Shown here in pieces: positions 10,463-20,452 of a stretch of DNA of 64,000 bases. This DNA is from JBHHUI01 sp965248775 (GTDB lineage: Bacteria; Chloroflexota; Anaerolineae; Anaerolineales; JBHHUI01), in NCBI GenBank assembly GCA_965248775.1, contig OZ252150.1, forward strand, positions 1,302,001-1,366,000, written 5' to 3'. The notes beneath the pieces were generated by a model that saw only the letters and a program-made list of their open reading frames with translations, did not search any database and was not told the origin of the DNA. The first letter of the stretch is position 1. Each line of letters begins with the position of its first letter. Position numbers and translations under genes: made by a program.

Positions 10463-13400
10463 TAGGATGCTTCCCAAATTAATTAGCCACAATGCAATGT
10501 CCGAACTGCCAGACGACAAATAGACTTATCGCTTTTTTCTGTAAAGAGTGTGGAGCGGCACTTTTCTGCCCACGATGTCGCGAAGCGCTGCCGGTTCAGG
10601 CGCAATTTTGCGATAACTGCGGGCAACGCATTTTCAGCGTGATTGCGCATGAAGCTATACACCTGGACCCGGATAGACATGCGCAGCAATCTCCGCCGGA
10701 CACTGATATACCCCCCGCAACGATCCCGCACACTTCGTCAATAGTTCAAAAAACGAATGGAGAAAAAGTTGAAGTCATCCCTTCTAGAGAGACTGAACCT
10801 TCATCAGGTGCAAACCTTCAACAATACATTCCTCAGGAACTTTTAACGAAAGTAAATGCCGCCAGGGCTAGCGGAGGGATGGTTGGAGAACGGCGGGTAG
10901 TGACAATGCTGTTCTGCGACGTGAAGGGTTCAACCGCTGCCGCCGAGCAATTGGATCCCGAGGATTGGACAGAAATCATCAATGGTGCTTTTGAACATAT
11001 GATTCGTCCAGTCTATAAGTATGAAGGCACCGTGGCGCGCTTAATGGGAGATGCGATTTTGGCATTTTTTGGTGCACCGATAGCACATGAAGATGACCCC
11101 GAGCGCGCCATTCTCGCCGGATTGGATATCGTTGGAGAGATATCCCCATTTGCAGATGCCATCAAAGATCGTTGGGGGCTTGATTTCAACGTGCGGGTCG
11201 GGATCAATACCGGATTAGTGGTTGTAGGAGCCGTCGGCTCCGATCTCCGCCTCGAATATACTGCCACAGGTGATGCAATTAATCTCGCTGCACGCATGGA
11301 GCAGACAGCCCAGCCCGGTGCAATTCAAATCTCCGAAGATACGTATCGTCTCGTTTCGAGCCTCTTTGAATTTAAAAAATTAACACCGATTGAGGTGAAG
11401 GGCAAATCTACGCCAGTGCAAACCTTTCGAGTGCTGCGCAGAAATTCTGTCGATAAAAAGCATCGTGGATTGACGGGCCTAGAAGCACCCTTGATAGGCC
11501 GGGCAGCTGAATATGAAAGTCTTCTGCAAGTTGCAGAGAATCTGAATCAAGGCCTCGGTGGGATTGTGGCACTTATCGGGGAGGCGGGACTTGGCAAAAG
11601 CCGCCTCGTGGCCGAACTGAATTCAAGCATGAATGACCATGGTGAAAAATCAGATGCGGTCGTGCAGCATTGGTTCGAGACAAGTGCCGTTTCCTATGAA
11701 TCCGCGCACCCGTATGGTCTTTTCCGGCGATTAATTCGACAAGTTTGTGGTATCGCTCAGGACGATCCGATTGATATCTTGCGGGAGAAAATCGGTGTGG
11801 TAGTTGCAGAAGTGCCTGTCGATGACCAACTTCGCTTGCGCCAGGTTTTTGAATCGATATTTGGTGTTTCCAGCGCGTCCGGCGATCCTGCACTGGAGGG
11901 AGAGACATTTAAACGTCAGCTTTTTGCTGCAATGGAAAGCCTTTGGGCCCGTCGATCCGAGCAATATCCGGTAGTGCTTGCGTGTGAGGATCTCCATTGG
12001 GCCGATCCCGCATCTGTTGAGTTGCTCGTGCATTTGTTTTCTCTCACGGAGAGACTGCCATTTCTGATTTTATTGTTGATGAGAGCAGATCGAAAATCCC
12101 CAAGTTGGACTCTTAAGCAAACTGCGGAATCAGACTACTACTACCACCACCGTTATTCGGAGATAAATGTTCAACCTCTCTCTCATAACGACAGCGTCTT
12201 GCTGGTTGATAGTCTCGTTGAGATGTCCGGACTTTCGACGGATATGGCTGACGCAATCCTAGAGAAGGTTGAAGGCAACCCGCTCTTTGCTGAAGAAGTC
12301 GTGCGTGCATTCCACGAAAGCCAATTGCGCGGTGATGGCCACAGCGAGAATGGCAGTTCGCTAGATATCCCTGACAATCTTCAAGCCCTTCTCGTCTCTC
12401 GTATTGATCGTTTGGAAGACCAAACGCGGAGAGCATTGCAACTGGCGGCACTCATTGGGCGCTCGTTCTATTACCGAATTCTTGAGATGATCGCCGATGA
12501 TGGTTTGTCTATCGATACTCATTTAGCGATTCTGGTACGGGCAGATATGATTCGTGAAGCAGCCCGGATCCCTGAGTTGGAGTATATATTCCGCCACCAA
12601 CTCACTCAGGCTGCCGCTTATCAAACAATCCTTCTTAGAGAGCGGCGCGAATTTCATCAGCGTGTTGGTGAAGCCATTGAAAAAATCTTCCATGATCGGA
12701 TAGACGAGATGTCGGTGACGTTAGTGCATCATTTTTCGTTGGCCGACAATCCCGAACGCGCGCTTAGTTATCTTATTCTGGCCGGGGATGGCGCTATCCG
12801 ATTACACGCTCACGCGGAGGCTGTGGAACACTACACGAAAGCGCTGGAAATTGCTCTGGCACAGCAGCCGGTTGATGTAGACATACTTCGGAATCTGTTC
12901 CGTGGCTGTGGTCGCGCACTGGAGATGCTGCCTGACTATGATGAAGCACTTGCGAATTATGAGAAACTTGGTGCTATTGCGGATCAACTCGAAGCGGCAC
13001 CCCTAAAGTTAGATGCACTTGTTTCTTGTGCCACGCTGTATGCTACCCAAACCCCCTTCCAGAACTCTGCCAAGGCTGAAGCCTTCTCGATCGAAGCGTT
13101 AGAAATCGCTTGTACTCTCGATGATCCGGCGGCCAAATCCAAAATCTATTGGATTCGGATGATGGCGTTGACGTTTGCAGGAGAGAATCCGGAGCAGGCG
13201 CGTACCTTCGGTGAGCAATCGTTGGCAATCGCTCGCGAACATGAATTACACGAACAAACAGCCTTTACGATTGGAAATCTTGTGATGGCGTATTGGGGGT
13301 TGGATGAAATCGAGCCGGCTCAGCAACTCATTCGGGAAGCTCGCGGTCTCTGGGAAAAACTTCAGAATCTCCCTATGCTGGTAGATACATTCAGCTTGGG

Positions 13401-13645
13401 GACCTATACGGAAATTATGCTGGGAAATTTAGATTCTGCATTTCATACTTCAAATAGAATGATCGAAATAAGCCACTCGATTGACAATGGCTGGAATCTG
13501 ACAGCGGGTACATATTTTCGAGGTTTGGTCGAATTCGAAAGAGGAAATTACGACCTCGCAGTCATTGCTATGGAGGAGGTTCGTCGATTAGGCAAGACAC
13601 GTGGCATCAATTTCATGTATCTGAACGCACTAGGGATGCTAGCCC

Positions 13646-15117
13646 CAATACCTTTCAAATAAGGGCCAAAGCTTGCCGGAAAGGTTGTCGGGGTTGGGGC
13701 CAGTGATAATGCTCCGGCTGTTTCAGGCGGAACTTTGACATCTTGCGTTTGACTACACGCGGGTTTGAACGGGCACGGCGGAGAGGCAGACGAACGTCAG
13801 CGAAGTCATGCAACAAGCGGTCATAGAGTTGGCCGAGTTGGTCAACGGCCGTCTTTTGAAACTCGGCGAGCGTGTCGCGCACGAGTTCGAGTGCATGCAC
13901 AAAGCTGAGTTGGTCGGGATCGAGACCGGTGCGTTGGGCAGCCGCATGCATCAGGAAGCGGATGATGAAGTGTGCGATGAGCAGGCCATACAGTTCCTGA
14001 ATGACCCCGACCGGCTTGAGACTGCGCAGCGGGCGTCCGGCCAGACGTTGATGGGTGTCGACTTCATCGATGACCAATTCGATTTCCCAGCGTTCGTGAT
14101 AAGCTCGCGCGAGTTCCAGGGCTGGGAAGGCTTCGGGGTTCAGCAAGGTGGTAACCAAGCGGTGCACTTCACCGTAACCGGGGAGTGCCGGGTCACTTAT
14201 GGTGTATTCGACGATGCGCACCAGGAGGCGCTCGCCCCGCTTGCGGCGCTGGTAGTCGGAGGGGGTCAGGTAGGCGGTGTAGGAGCCATCTGGCAATGGA
14301 CAGCGGGACATGGGCTGGAAATCGGCTCAAAATGTGTCCCCCGCGCTCCAAAACCATGCGCAGCATGTCATAATCATGAAACCCACGGTCCCACATCACC
14401 AACATGCCCATCTCGACCGAGCGCAACAGGCGAAAACCACCTATGCGCTCGCTGGTGTGGCAAGGCCAGAAGCCCGCATCGACAATCGTATGCGTGCCGC
14501 ACTCGACCAGATACACCCCTTGCACCTGCGGAAAAGCGCTCTGGCCGCGCGGGCTGTGGTGCCGTCCAAAAGCCGCCGCATTCTCCGGCGTGTCAGCCAC
14601 ATCTTCAACCGTGCCATCGATGGCCATCAGGCGCAATCCAAAGAGGAACGCGCCGGCTGTCTCCGTCGTAGCTATCGGTCGACATACATGCCGAAACAAA
14701 CGCACGACCGGTCGAGCACCCAGTTGATAGCGCCGATAGGTAATCGCACTGTCTTTCGGTACCGCGTATTCCGGATTGTTCCAGATGTACCGCAACCCCT
14801 GGGCGATCTTACGCATTACCCGCCCCAGAGAAGATTGCGTGTAGATGTTCATTGTGATGATTAAAAACACTGTCACGACCAGATTCAATTTGCGCTCGCG
14901 TTGCGTTTTCAAGCCTTCTGCCTCCAACGCTGCTTCGACCACATCTGGCGGAATAACCCGGCTCAGGCTTGTAAATGTCAGTTCCCGGCAAAACTTGCTC
15001 TCGATGTCAACCTCGCGTAATCTGTATCCCATCAGGTGGCCCCCTGGCATCTTGCGAATTTGTATATCTCACAAGTATGCCTCGGGTGCCACCTGTTTGC
15101 TTATTTGAAAGGTATTG
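13646..15117. mobile_element. IS4-family insertion sequence, 1472 bp
   Basis: The ends are 18-base inverted repeats beginning CAATACCTTTCAAATAAG, identical at both sides. The flanks carry a direct 10-base target duplication ATGCTAGCCC (13636-13645 and 15118-15127), a length typical for IS4 relatives. The only gene is a transposase on the minus strand, now broken by a frameshift. Intact ends and an exact duplication suggest a fairly recent insertion. Confidence 0.93.
13655..15050 (-). pseudogene. IS4-family transposase, frameshifted
   Basis: The first reading frame (15050 to about 14300) holds the N-terminal IS4 domain (FCRELTFTSLSRVIPPDVVEAALE) and the first catalytic Asp in MAIDGTVEDVADTPEN, with the second near WDRGFHDYDM. 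The second frame (from about 14311 to 13655) carries PDGSYTAYLTP and the YHERWEIELVIDE block with the catalytic Glu (Y-R-E signature of IS4). The change of frame at about 14295-14310 is a gain of one base or an equivalent indel. As it stands the element would need a transposase supplied in trans. Confidence 0.85.
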
Positions 15118-15775
15118 ATGCTAGCCCATATTAATGCTCTTCTGGGCCGACCGGAGTATGTCCGATCTATGGGAGATGAAGTTCTGGAGCGCCAAGAGGA
15201 AATGCCGTCCTTATTTCGGAATTTCACGCTCCGCCACATGATTCAAGCATTTCTACACGTTGGAGAGATGTCTACTGCAGAACGCGCCTCTGAGAAATTG
15301 ATATTAGGGGGCGAAAGTGAGTCGGGTAATGGTTGGGCTGTAGCTCAATGTCAACTCATTATTGCGGAAATCGCGCTAGCAAAAAACGATGCTGGTACGA
15401 CATTGGAACTGATAGACGAAATGCTCCCGCGTTCAAATAATGTCGGGTTCAAGCTCGTTGGCGCGCAGGCTCTATTTATCCAAGGGAAAGCACTCCAGAT
15501 GCTGGGCGAAGTTGATAGTGCTGCGGTTGCTCTTATGGATGCGCAGGGTTATATGAAGGCTTGTGGTGCTCGAACACGGCTCTGGTCCATCATTTGGGCC
15601 AGGAGTGTGAATGCGAGTAGTCGGGGAGAGTACACCAAAGCAGCGGACTTGCGGGCAGAGGCGCGCACCGTAATCGCTCAAGTTGCTGATAGTATCGAAT
15701 CAGAAGATCAACGGGAAAGATTTTTGAGCGGCTCCGGGATCGCCCGCGAATAATCGAATCCTTGCCATAACGGCA

Positions 15776-16615
15776 TTATATTTCCTTTGATGTATTTATT
15801 TCGATGAGCGCAGTTGCAACCCAGGTGGGCGGTGGCGTGCTGTACATATCAGTCGTATTCTGATAAGTCAAATCGAGAATCTCTGCGCTGAATGGGCCAA
15901 GTAGATAGCGCAACACTTGGCCTGCATCACGCGCATCACTCTTCGCCTCAACACAATGCTGGTTGTACTCCCAGTAATCCCCAGAACTGAGAATATTCAG
16001 ACCCTCATCGATTTTTTTTCTGGCGAGGACCAGGCCGCCCGCCTGCGGCGCCAAGACGGTTTCCGGCGTATCCCCATAGCCAATGCCATGATGAAAAGGA
16101 TCAGCGGTGCTAACAATGACAGCATCGCGGGCGATCGCTTCAACTTCGGAAAGCCCGGGCAGTGTTTCAGGTTTGCCACCCGCAAGGTAGGGATAACGAA
16201 AAAATACAGCCGGTGCTTTTACACCACGCTTTAGGGCCTCCTGATTCAGCAGGATTTCGAAATTGCTCAATGAATATTCGGATTTCCAGTCCTCACGTCC
16301 GGCGAGGCCCGGCCCCTGAATTCCCCACGAGTCTTCAGTAATCGGATCGCCACCAGCTGCCACTCTTACGCGGGCATCCTCTAGTTCGTCAGTAAGGGCA
16401 TGGAGTACGCCGATTGCGAGCACTTGATCGGCCATGCCCTCGAGACAAGCATGCACTGCCGCCGCGATCTGATGCCCACACGTTTCCAACCCCGCGTGTG
16501 GAAAAATTATTGAGCCACCGGCTCGAAGGGTATCGGCGAGATTCCATTGCTTCCCCAAGTCAAGGATTGAATTAAGGCCCTCCTCACCGAGGCGCTTCCG
16601 TTCAGATTGATTCAT
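15776..16615 (-). CDS. Conserved protein, possibly MEMO/LigB-like fold
   Basis: 279 residues without signal peptide or membrane segment. The segment IIFPHAGLETCGHQIAAAVHACLEG followed by VLAIGVLHAL resembles the PHAG...G..A...VV.LG..H layout of MEMO and class III extradiol dioxygenase-like proteins. TADPFHHGIGYGD near residue 170 supplies further His residues that could bind metal. The match is by eye and the substrate is unknown. It converges with the cyclase gene (22 bases between stops) and is followed upstream by the MBL-fold gene in the same direction, so the two minus-strand genes may be co-transcribed. Confidence 0.5.
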   Translation of the reverse strand: MNQSERKRLGEEGLNSILDLGKQWNLADTLRAGGSIIFPHAGLETCGHQIAAAVHACLEGMADQVLAIGVLHALTDELEDARVRVAAGGDPITEDSWGIQGPGLAGREDWKSEYSLSNFEILLNQEALKRGVKAPAVFFRYPYLAGGKPETLPGLSEVEAIARDAVIVSTADPFHHGIGYGDTPETVLAPQAGGLVLARKKIDEGLNILSSGDYWEYNQHCVEAKSDARDAGQVLRYLLGPFSAEILDLTYQNTTDMYSTPPPTWVATALIEINTSKEI

Positions 16616-16674
16616 TTCGCGAACTATCTTTCCCAGAGCGGGCGGTCAAGCTTCATTGGATCCCTTTCATAAGT

Positions 16675-17424
16675 TCAAAATTCAAGCGACTCCCCGTCTG
16701 CGGGTATGCGTAATTGTGTGTCAGGAATGTCCGCTGCCTTTGCTAACGTGCACAATGCTTGCCGTGTGACCGAGCCGTGATCGAGTGCCTCCATGTGGAC
16801 GGCAATCACGGTAGAATCTGGAGCTGCCTTACAAACCTCCAGAGTCTGCTCCGCGTCCATCACAATCGGATCGCTGTCTTTAAAGCGTGCGCCTGATGAG
16901 TGCGTGATGATCACATCCGGCTTGTGAATAGAAATAATCTTCGCAACCGCTTCGTACCAGATCGTGTCTCCGGCCCAGTAGATTGACGGCTCTCCCGGAG
17001 CTGCGAACCGGAAACCAGATACCGCTCCCATCCGTTCTGCCCAGACTCCCGTACCGTGAACGCCTGTTGTACGTTCGATCTTGATGTTTTGCCAATCTAA
17101 TTCGTCCTCGACAACTGTCACTGACTGAAATCCATGTTCAAGGATTCGTTCCGCGTCGCCTGGCTGGCAAAAGATTGGAACCTTCGGTGACAGCGCTTTT
17201 TGTGCTGCAGTATCGAAATGGTCTGAATGCAAATGAGAAACAATGACGAGTTCCGTACCGGCAATGACCGCAGCAGGAGGAATTGGGAGGGGTACGGTCG
17301 GATTGCGAGATATTCCCCCGAACGACTCAAGTTCATGCGGTTCGGAAAGAAATGGATCGGTCAGAATATGGTGTCCGGCATATGATAGCCGCATCGTCGC
17401 ATTTCGGATTAAATGAAGTTTCAT
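16675..17424 (-). CDS. MBL-fold metallo-hydrolase, UlaG-like
   Basis: 249 residues. The metallo-beta-lactamase motif HLHSDHFD is at about residue 66, with VHGTG (about 119), the Asp of WAGDTIWY (about 150) and a C-terminal VIAVHMEALDH completing the two-metal site. The start IRNATMRLSYAGHHILTDPFLS is typical of the UlaG-like subfamily, which acts on lactones or phosphoesters. No signal peptide, so cytoplasmic. The substrate is unknown. It lies just downstream of the MerB-like gene and in the same direction. Confidence 0.85.
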   Translation of the reverse strand: MKLHLIRNATMRLSYAGHHILTDPFLSEPHELESFGGISRNPTVPLPIPPAAVIAGTELVIVSHLHSDHFDTAAQKALSPKVPIFCQPGDAERILEHGFQSVTVVEDELDWQNIKIERTTGVHGTGVWAERMGAVSGFRFAAPGEPSIYWAGDTIWYEAVAKIISIHKPDVIITHSSGARFKDSDPIVMDAEQTLEVCKAAPDSTVIAVHMEALDHGSVTRQALCTLAKAADIPDTQLRIPADGESLEF

Positions 17425-17447
17425 CGTTTTGGATTCAATTTAGATCG

Positions 17448-18155
17448 CTATGTTGGGTCGCCAAACCAGAAATCGGACGTATAGCCAAGTTCCCGAAAAA
17501 TGGTGTGTGCCTCTCCTACAGAGTGACCGTGGAAGTCGGTTGCAAGTCGATTTGCATACCAGGCTTTGGCAAGTGCCCAGAGTTTGTCGACTGTAAGAGT
17601 TTTGCCCCGAGCTCGATTCTGCTGAGCCAGCCAGATCTCTAGGTGTTCTTCCGACTGGAAGAATAGGATTGTCTCTCAGGTATGGATGATGTCATCATAC
17701 CAGTGCTTAAACGGCAACGCAAAATGAGTGAGCACTTCCGGGCCCCTGACTTCCCCTGAAACGATCGAGAGTAGTATTCGCTCACCACAATCTCCGCATA
17801 GAGCTTCGATATTTGCGTCAACGGACAGCATGGCCGGAATCCCGAGTGCATCCCAGGCGCTGTTTGCAAAGTAGGATTGGCTTTCAGTTTCAACCCCGAA
17901 TGTCGTCGGTATACCTGAGAGTGGATTCGCCATTCGAATTTGTTCCGATCCCGGGTCCAGGAGGATCGCATGTGCAATCGCTAAATTGTGAAAGGACTTG
18001 CGGACCGATTCAATATCTTCATTGAGCGCTATCGCGACTGTCTCGACAGAGGGCGGTTCCCCTTTGTCTACAAAATGCGAGTAAATGTGATATCGGACCT
18101 TGGAATCGAATGGATCCATGAGTTTAATCCGAACTGCTCTTGTCCCCCGCTTCAT
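17448..18155 (-). CDS. MerB-like (alkylmercury lyase family) protein with in-frame TGA at the catalytic Cys position
   Basis: The frame runs 236 codons to TAG at 17448, with one internal TGA at codon 160 (17676-17678). Before it are an N-terminal winged-helix-like region and FANSAWDALGIPAM, the MerB segment that holds the first active Cys and the Asp; here the Cys is Ser and Asp is kept. Then comes CGDCGE and HWYDDIIHT. After TGA the family motif goes on: ETILFFQSEEHLEIWL, then the usual C-terminal helices. In relatives the residue at the TGA is Cys (pattern D-D-x-x-x-T-C-x-T-x-x-x-F-x-S-E-E-H), equivalent to MerB Cys159. So this is either a selenocysteine codon or a Cys-to-stop mutation. A hairpin starts 13 bases after TGA. 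It overlaps the methyltransferase stop by 4 bases (ATGA). Confidence 0.62.
17646..17663 (-). promoter_or_regulatory. Candidate bacterial SECIS-like hairpin downstream of TGA
   Basis: On the minus strand the transcript reads TTCTTCC-AGTC-GGAAGAA: a perfect 7-bp stem with a 4-base loop. The loop lies 20-23 bases after the TGA and has G at its second position, which agrees with the usual description of bacterial SECIS elements (short apical loop with an early G, about 16-37 bases from UGA). Caution: the encoded residues Phe-Phe-x-Ser-Glu-Glu naturally give TTC TTC ... GAA GAA, so the stem may follow from the protein motif. Confidence 0.4.
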
Positions 18156-18853
18156 AAAATCTCATAGGCCCATACCCGAAACATCGCATCCGGTTCTTTT
18201 CGGGGTAGATAAGGTTCAGGCTCAGTTATCTCGAGGAGTTTCCAGATGCCGTGCTGTGTCAGCCGTTCCATCGTTTCGCGAAACCCCATCGCGTTCGAAG
18301 CGTGAAAGTCGGTCCGTTGTGTGAAGACAAGTAGTCCACCAGATCGGATGATGCGCAAAAGTTCATACAGCGCCTGATTCTGTACTTGTCCAAATGAGAA
18401 CAATCCAACCGCGAGAGCAGCATCAATTGTGTTTGATCCAATAGGATAAGGTCGATTTAAGTTGACGATGACGGCTGTTCGAAATGCGAAACGTGTCCCA
18501 CCTAGCATTAACGAAGCAAATGAAAAGTCCAGTGCAGTGATATTGCGAAAGCCGAGCTTCGCCAACTCAATCCCAGCAGCTCCAGTACCGGCACCCGCAT
18601 CAACAATCTGGGCATTTCGATCAATTAAGTGCTGTGAAAACAGTTCGGCTGCTCTCCGAGGATGAAAGCATCCGATCGCATCATGGTCTTCGTCGTACGT
18701 GGGTGCCCATTCATCGTAGAGCGCGCGCAAATCTGTCTCGCTCTGGCTGTTGTAGGCCTGCTTCCAACGGACATGTATGCGCGCCGCGATATCTGTCGGC
18801 AGGGACGGGTCCTGCTGTATTTCAGACTCTGAAGGGATTGACTCAGCCGCCAA
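18152..18853 (-). CDS. Class I SAM-dependent methyltransferase
   Basis: 233 residues. Motif I of the Rossmann methyltransferase is IVDAGAGTGAAGIELAKLG (about residues 82-100), followed by ITALDFSFASLMLG (motif II) and IDAALAVGLFSFGQV (post-I region), then LLRIIRSGGLLVFTQRTD (motif III). The upstream LYDEWAPTYDEDH is usual for Methyltransf-11/25 type enzymes acting on small molecules. It overlaps the MerB-like gene by 4 bases, so translation of the two is coupled. The substrate is unknown; pairing with a MerB-like protein could point to methylated metals or metalloids, but that is only a guess. Confidence 0.85.
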   Translation of the reverse strand: MAAESIPSESEIQQDPSLPTDIAARIHVRWKQAYNSQSETDLRALYDEWAPTYDEDHDAIGCFHPRRAAELFSQHLIDRNAQIVDAGAGTGAAGIELAKLGFRNITALDFSFASLMLGGTRFAFRTAVIVNLNRPYPIGSNTIDAALAVGLFSFGQVQNQALYELLRIIRSGGLLVFTQRTDFHASNAMGFRETMERLTQHGIWKLLEITEPEPYLPRKEPDAMFRVWAYEIL

Positions 18854-18874
18854 CTTTCCTCTTTTAAATCTAAA

Positions 18875-19801
18875 TCACAGACTCAGGACACGTTGGCGCA
18901 CAACTTCGGCGAAGGCATTGCTTTGCGAGTCAGAGGCTTCCACAATGGAGCGGAAACTTTCCCAATCCATGGCCAGCAATTCCAAATCGGTTGTCGCCCG
19001 AATTGTGGCTGTGCGACGGGCTTCGATTAGCAGCCCGATTTCTCCAAAGTAATCGTCGGCCTGCATCGACGTAAGAGTGAATTCTTCTCCCTCTGAATTG
19101 CTGCGGACAACTTCCGCTTCTCCACTCACAATAACGTAGAACTTATCGGGCACATCGCCTTCTTCAAACACGACATCGCCTGGGTTATAATTGATCTTTT
19201 GAAGTTTTGCAGACGCATCTATGAGCACCTCGCGGGATAAGCGTGGGAGTGCCTTGGCGAGCCACTCGTTATAACTTGTTAGGGTGCTCTGACCTGGTTG
19301 CCAGCCAACGGGACAAGGTTCCCCGGTTTTTAAGGCGCGGAGAATACGTAGGACTTCGGAAATATTACGACCAACATCCAACTCATTAATGCTTATATGA
19401 CGTACGGCACCCGCCGGATCGATGATAAATGTGCCCCGCAGTGCTGTGCCATCGTTTAATAGGACCTCATACGCCTCGCTTACGGTGTGCGATGTGTCGG
19501 CAATAATTGGAATATTGATCCCCGCCAAGTGCGGATCCGCTTCAAGCCATGCTTTATGGGTGTAAAAGCTGTCGGTACTTACTCCGATTACGAAAGCATC
19601 CTCTACTTTGAACTCAGATTCGAACTCTCCAAAAGCCGCCAGTTCGGTGGTGCAGATAAATGTAAAATCTCGCGCGTAGAAGAAGAGGACTGTCCATTTA
19701 CCGCGCTGATCCGCTAGTGAAAATTTCTGGGGACTGCTCGCTCCACGTTCCCAAGTGTAGGCTTCTATGTCAGGAGCAATTTGTCCGATGCGGACGGTCA
19801 T
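18875..19801 (-). CDS. Peroxiredoxin fused to a cyclic-nucleotide-binding domain
   Basis: 308 residues from the ATG at 19801, chosen because GGAGGATCACT precedes it; an upstream ATG at 19867 has no such site. Residues 1 to about 165 are an AhpC/2-Cys peroxiredoxin (IGQIAPDIEAYTW, peroxidatic Cys in FTFICTTEL, VSTDSFYTHKAW, GTFIIDPAGAVRH) with the resolving Cys in GEPCPVGWQPGQ. After a linker, residues about 200-305 are a Crp-type cNMP-binding domain (VVFEEGDVPDKFYVIVSGEAEVV, phosphate-binding FGEIGLLIEARRTATIRA). The Thr after the peroxidatic Cys replaces the usual Pro. It suggests peroxide reduction tuned by cAMP or c-di-GMP. A cyclase-containing regulator lies 4 kb away. Confidence 0.9.
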   Translation of the reverse strand: MTVRIGQIAPDIEAYTWERGASSPQKFSLADQRGKWTVLFFYARDFTFICTTELAAFGEFESEFKVEDAFVIGVSTDSFYTHKAWLEADPHLAGINIPIIADTSHTVSEAYEVLLNDGTALRGTFIIDPAGAVRHISINELDVGRNISEVLRILRALKTGEPCPVGWQPGQSTLTSYNEWLAKALPRLSREVLIDASAKLQKINYNPGDVVFEEGDVPDKFYVIVSGEAEVVRSNSEGEEFTLTSMQADDYFGEIGLLIEARRTATIRATTDLELLAMDWESFRSIVEASDSQSNAFAEVVRQRVLSL

Positions 19802-20093
19802 AGTGATCCTCCGGTTAATTCTGTTTGTGTTTGCGGGAGGGAGTTGTGTAGAGGCGTAGTCTACCATGGATGATTCTGGATTTCCGTCTAATTTTAGTGG
19901 CGCAATTTCTCGCCAGTATGCTAAACTAGGGTTGCAGCACTCCTCACTTATCTCTCGCTGGCAGAACGACTATGCTTCCAACAAATTATGCAAGCGGTTG
20001 GGGTGTAAATGGAAAATTCAACAAGATTGCGATTGTCTCTTGGGAGGAATTGCGGCAAGTCATCAGGTTGATCGTTAAAGGAGAAGCAATTCA

Positions 20094-20387
20094 ATGGATG
20101 TAAAGTTATACGTTGGCAATTTGTCATTTTCAACAACCGAGGACGAACTCCGGACGTTGTTTGCACAGGCAGGAACTGTCAACTCCATAGCAATCATTAC
20201 CGACCGTGATACGGGCCGCTCGCGAGGCTTCGGTTTTGTCGAAATGGGCACCCAGGCGGAGGCCGAGGATGCCATCAAGAAATTCGACCAGATGGATTTA
20301 GGGGGGCGAGACCTACGCGTGAATATCGCTCGACCACGAGAGGATCGCGGCTCTCGTGGCGACAGAGGAGGAAGAGGACGCTACTAA
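20094..20387 (+). CDS. RRM-type RNA-binding protein
   Basis: 97 residues with one RNA-recognition motif and a short Arg/Gly tail. RNP2 is KLYVGNLSF (residues 3-11) and RNP1 is SRGFGFVEM (about 42-50). The tail ARPREDRGSRGDRGGRGRY is typical of cyanobacterial and Chloroflexota cold-inducible Rbp proteins. TTAAAGGAGAAGCAATTCA precedes the ATG. It is followed 65 bases later by a cold-shock protein gene, so both probably act as RNA chaperones in cold or stress. Confidence 0.95.
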   Translation: MDVKLYVGNLSFSTTEDELRTLFAQAGTVNSIAIITDRDTGRSRGFGFVEMGTQAEAEDAIKKFDQMDLGGRDLRVNIARPREDRGSRGDRGGRGRY

Positions 20388-20452
20388 ATAAATATTGAAC
20401 TAATCGCCACAAGTTGTTGCAGAGTATTAATTAGTAAGAGGAGACAAGCACA

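Larger units (their letters stand above)
10492..15753 (+). pseudogene. Zinc-ribbon / class III cyclase / AAA ATPase / TPR regulator, split by an IS
   Basis: The 5' part (10492-13645) encodes two zinc ribbons (CPNCQTTN...CKECG, CPRCREAL...CDNCG), a class III nucleotide cyclase (MLFCDVKGSTAAAEQLD, metal Asp in LMGDAILAFFG, TATGDAINLAARME; about residues 138-315), an ATPase with Walker A GEAGLGKS (about 363) and Walker B VVLACEDLHWAD (about 500), then TPR helices. An IS4-type element lies at 13646-15117 with a 10-base duplication ATGCTAGCCC. Taking out the element and one duplicate joins ...NALGMLAHINALLGRPEY... in frame, so the ancestral gene had 1260 codons and ended at 15753. The truncated product still holds cyclase and ATPase and ends after a few IS-derived residues at 13662. 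Confidence 0.9.

Noticed and set aside
14295..14311. A palindromic insertion as cause of the IS4 transposase frameshift
   Set aside because: The shift is 1 mod 3 and no extra dyad is present; a single-base gain is enough.
17448..19801. Assigning the MerB-like locus to a known selenocysteine-assisted organometal system
   Set aside because: The neighbours (methyltransferase, MBL-fold hydrolase, peroxiredoxin fusion) do not include the transporter and thioredoxin-like genes expected, so only the MerB-like gene itself is discussed.
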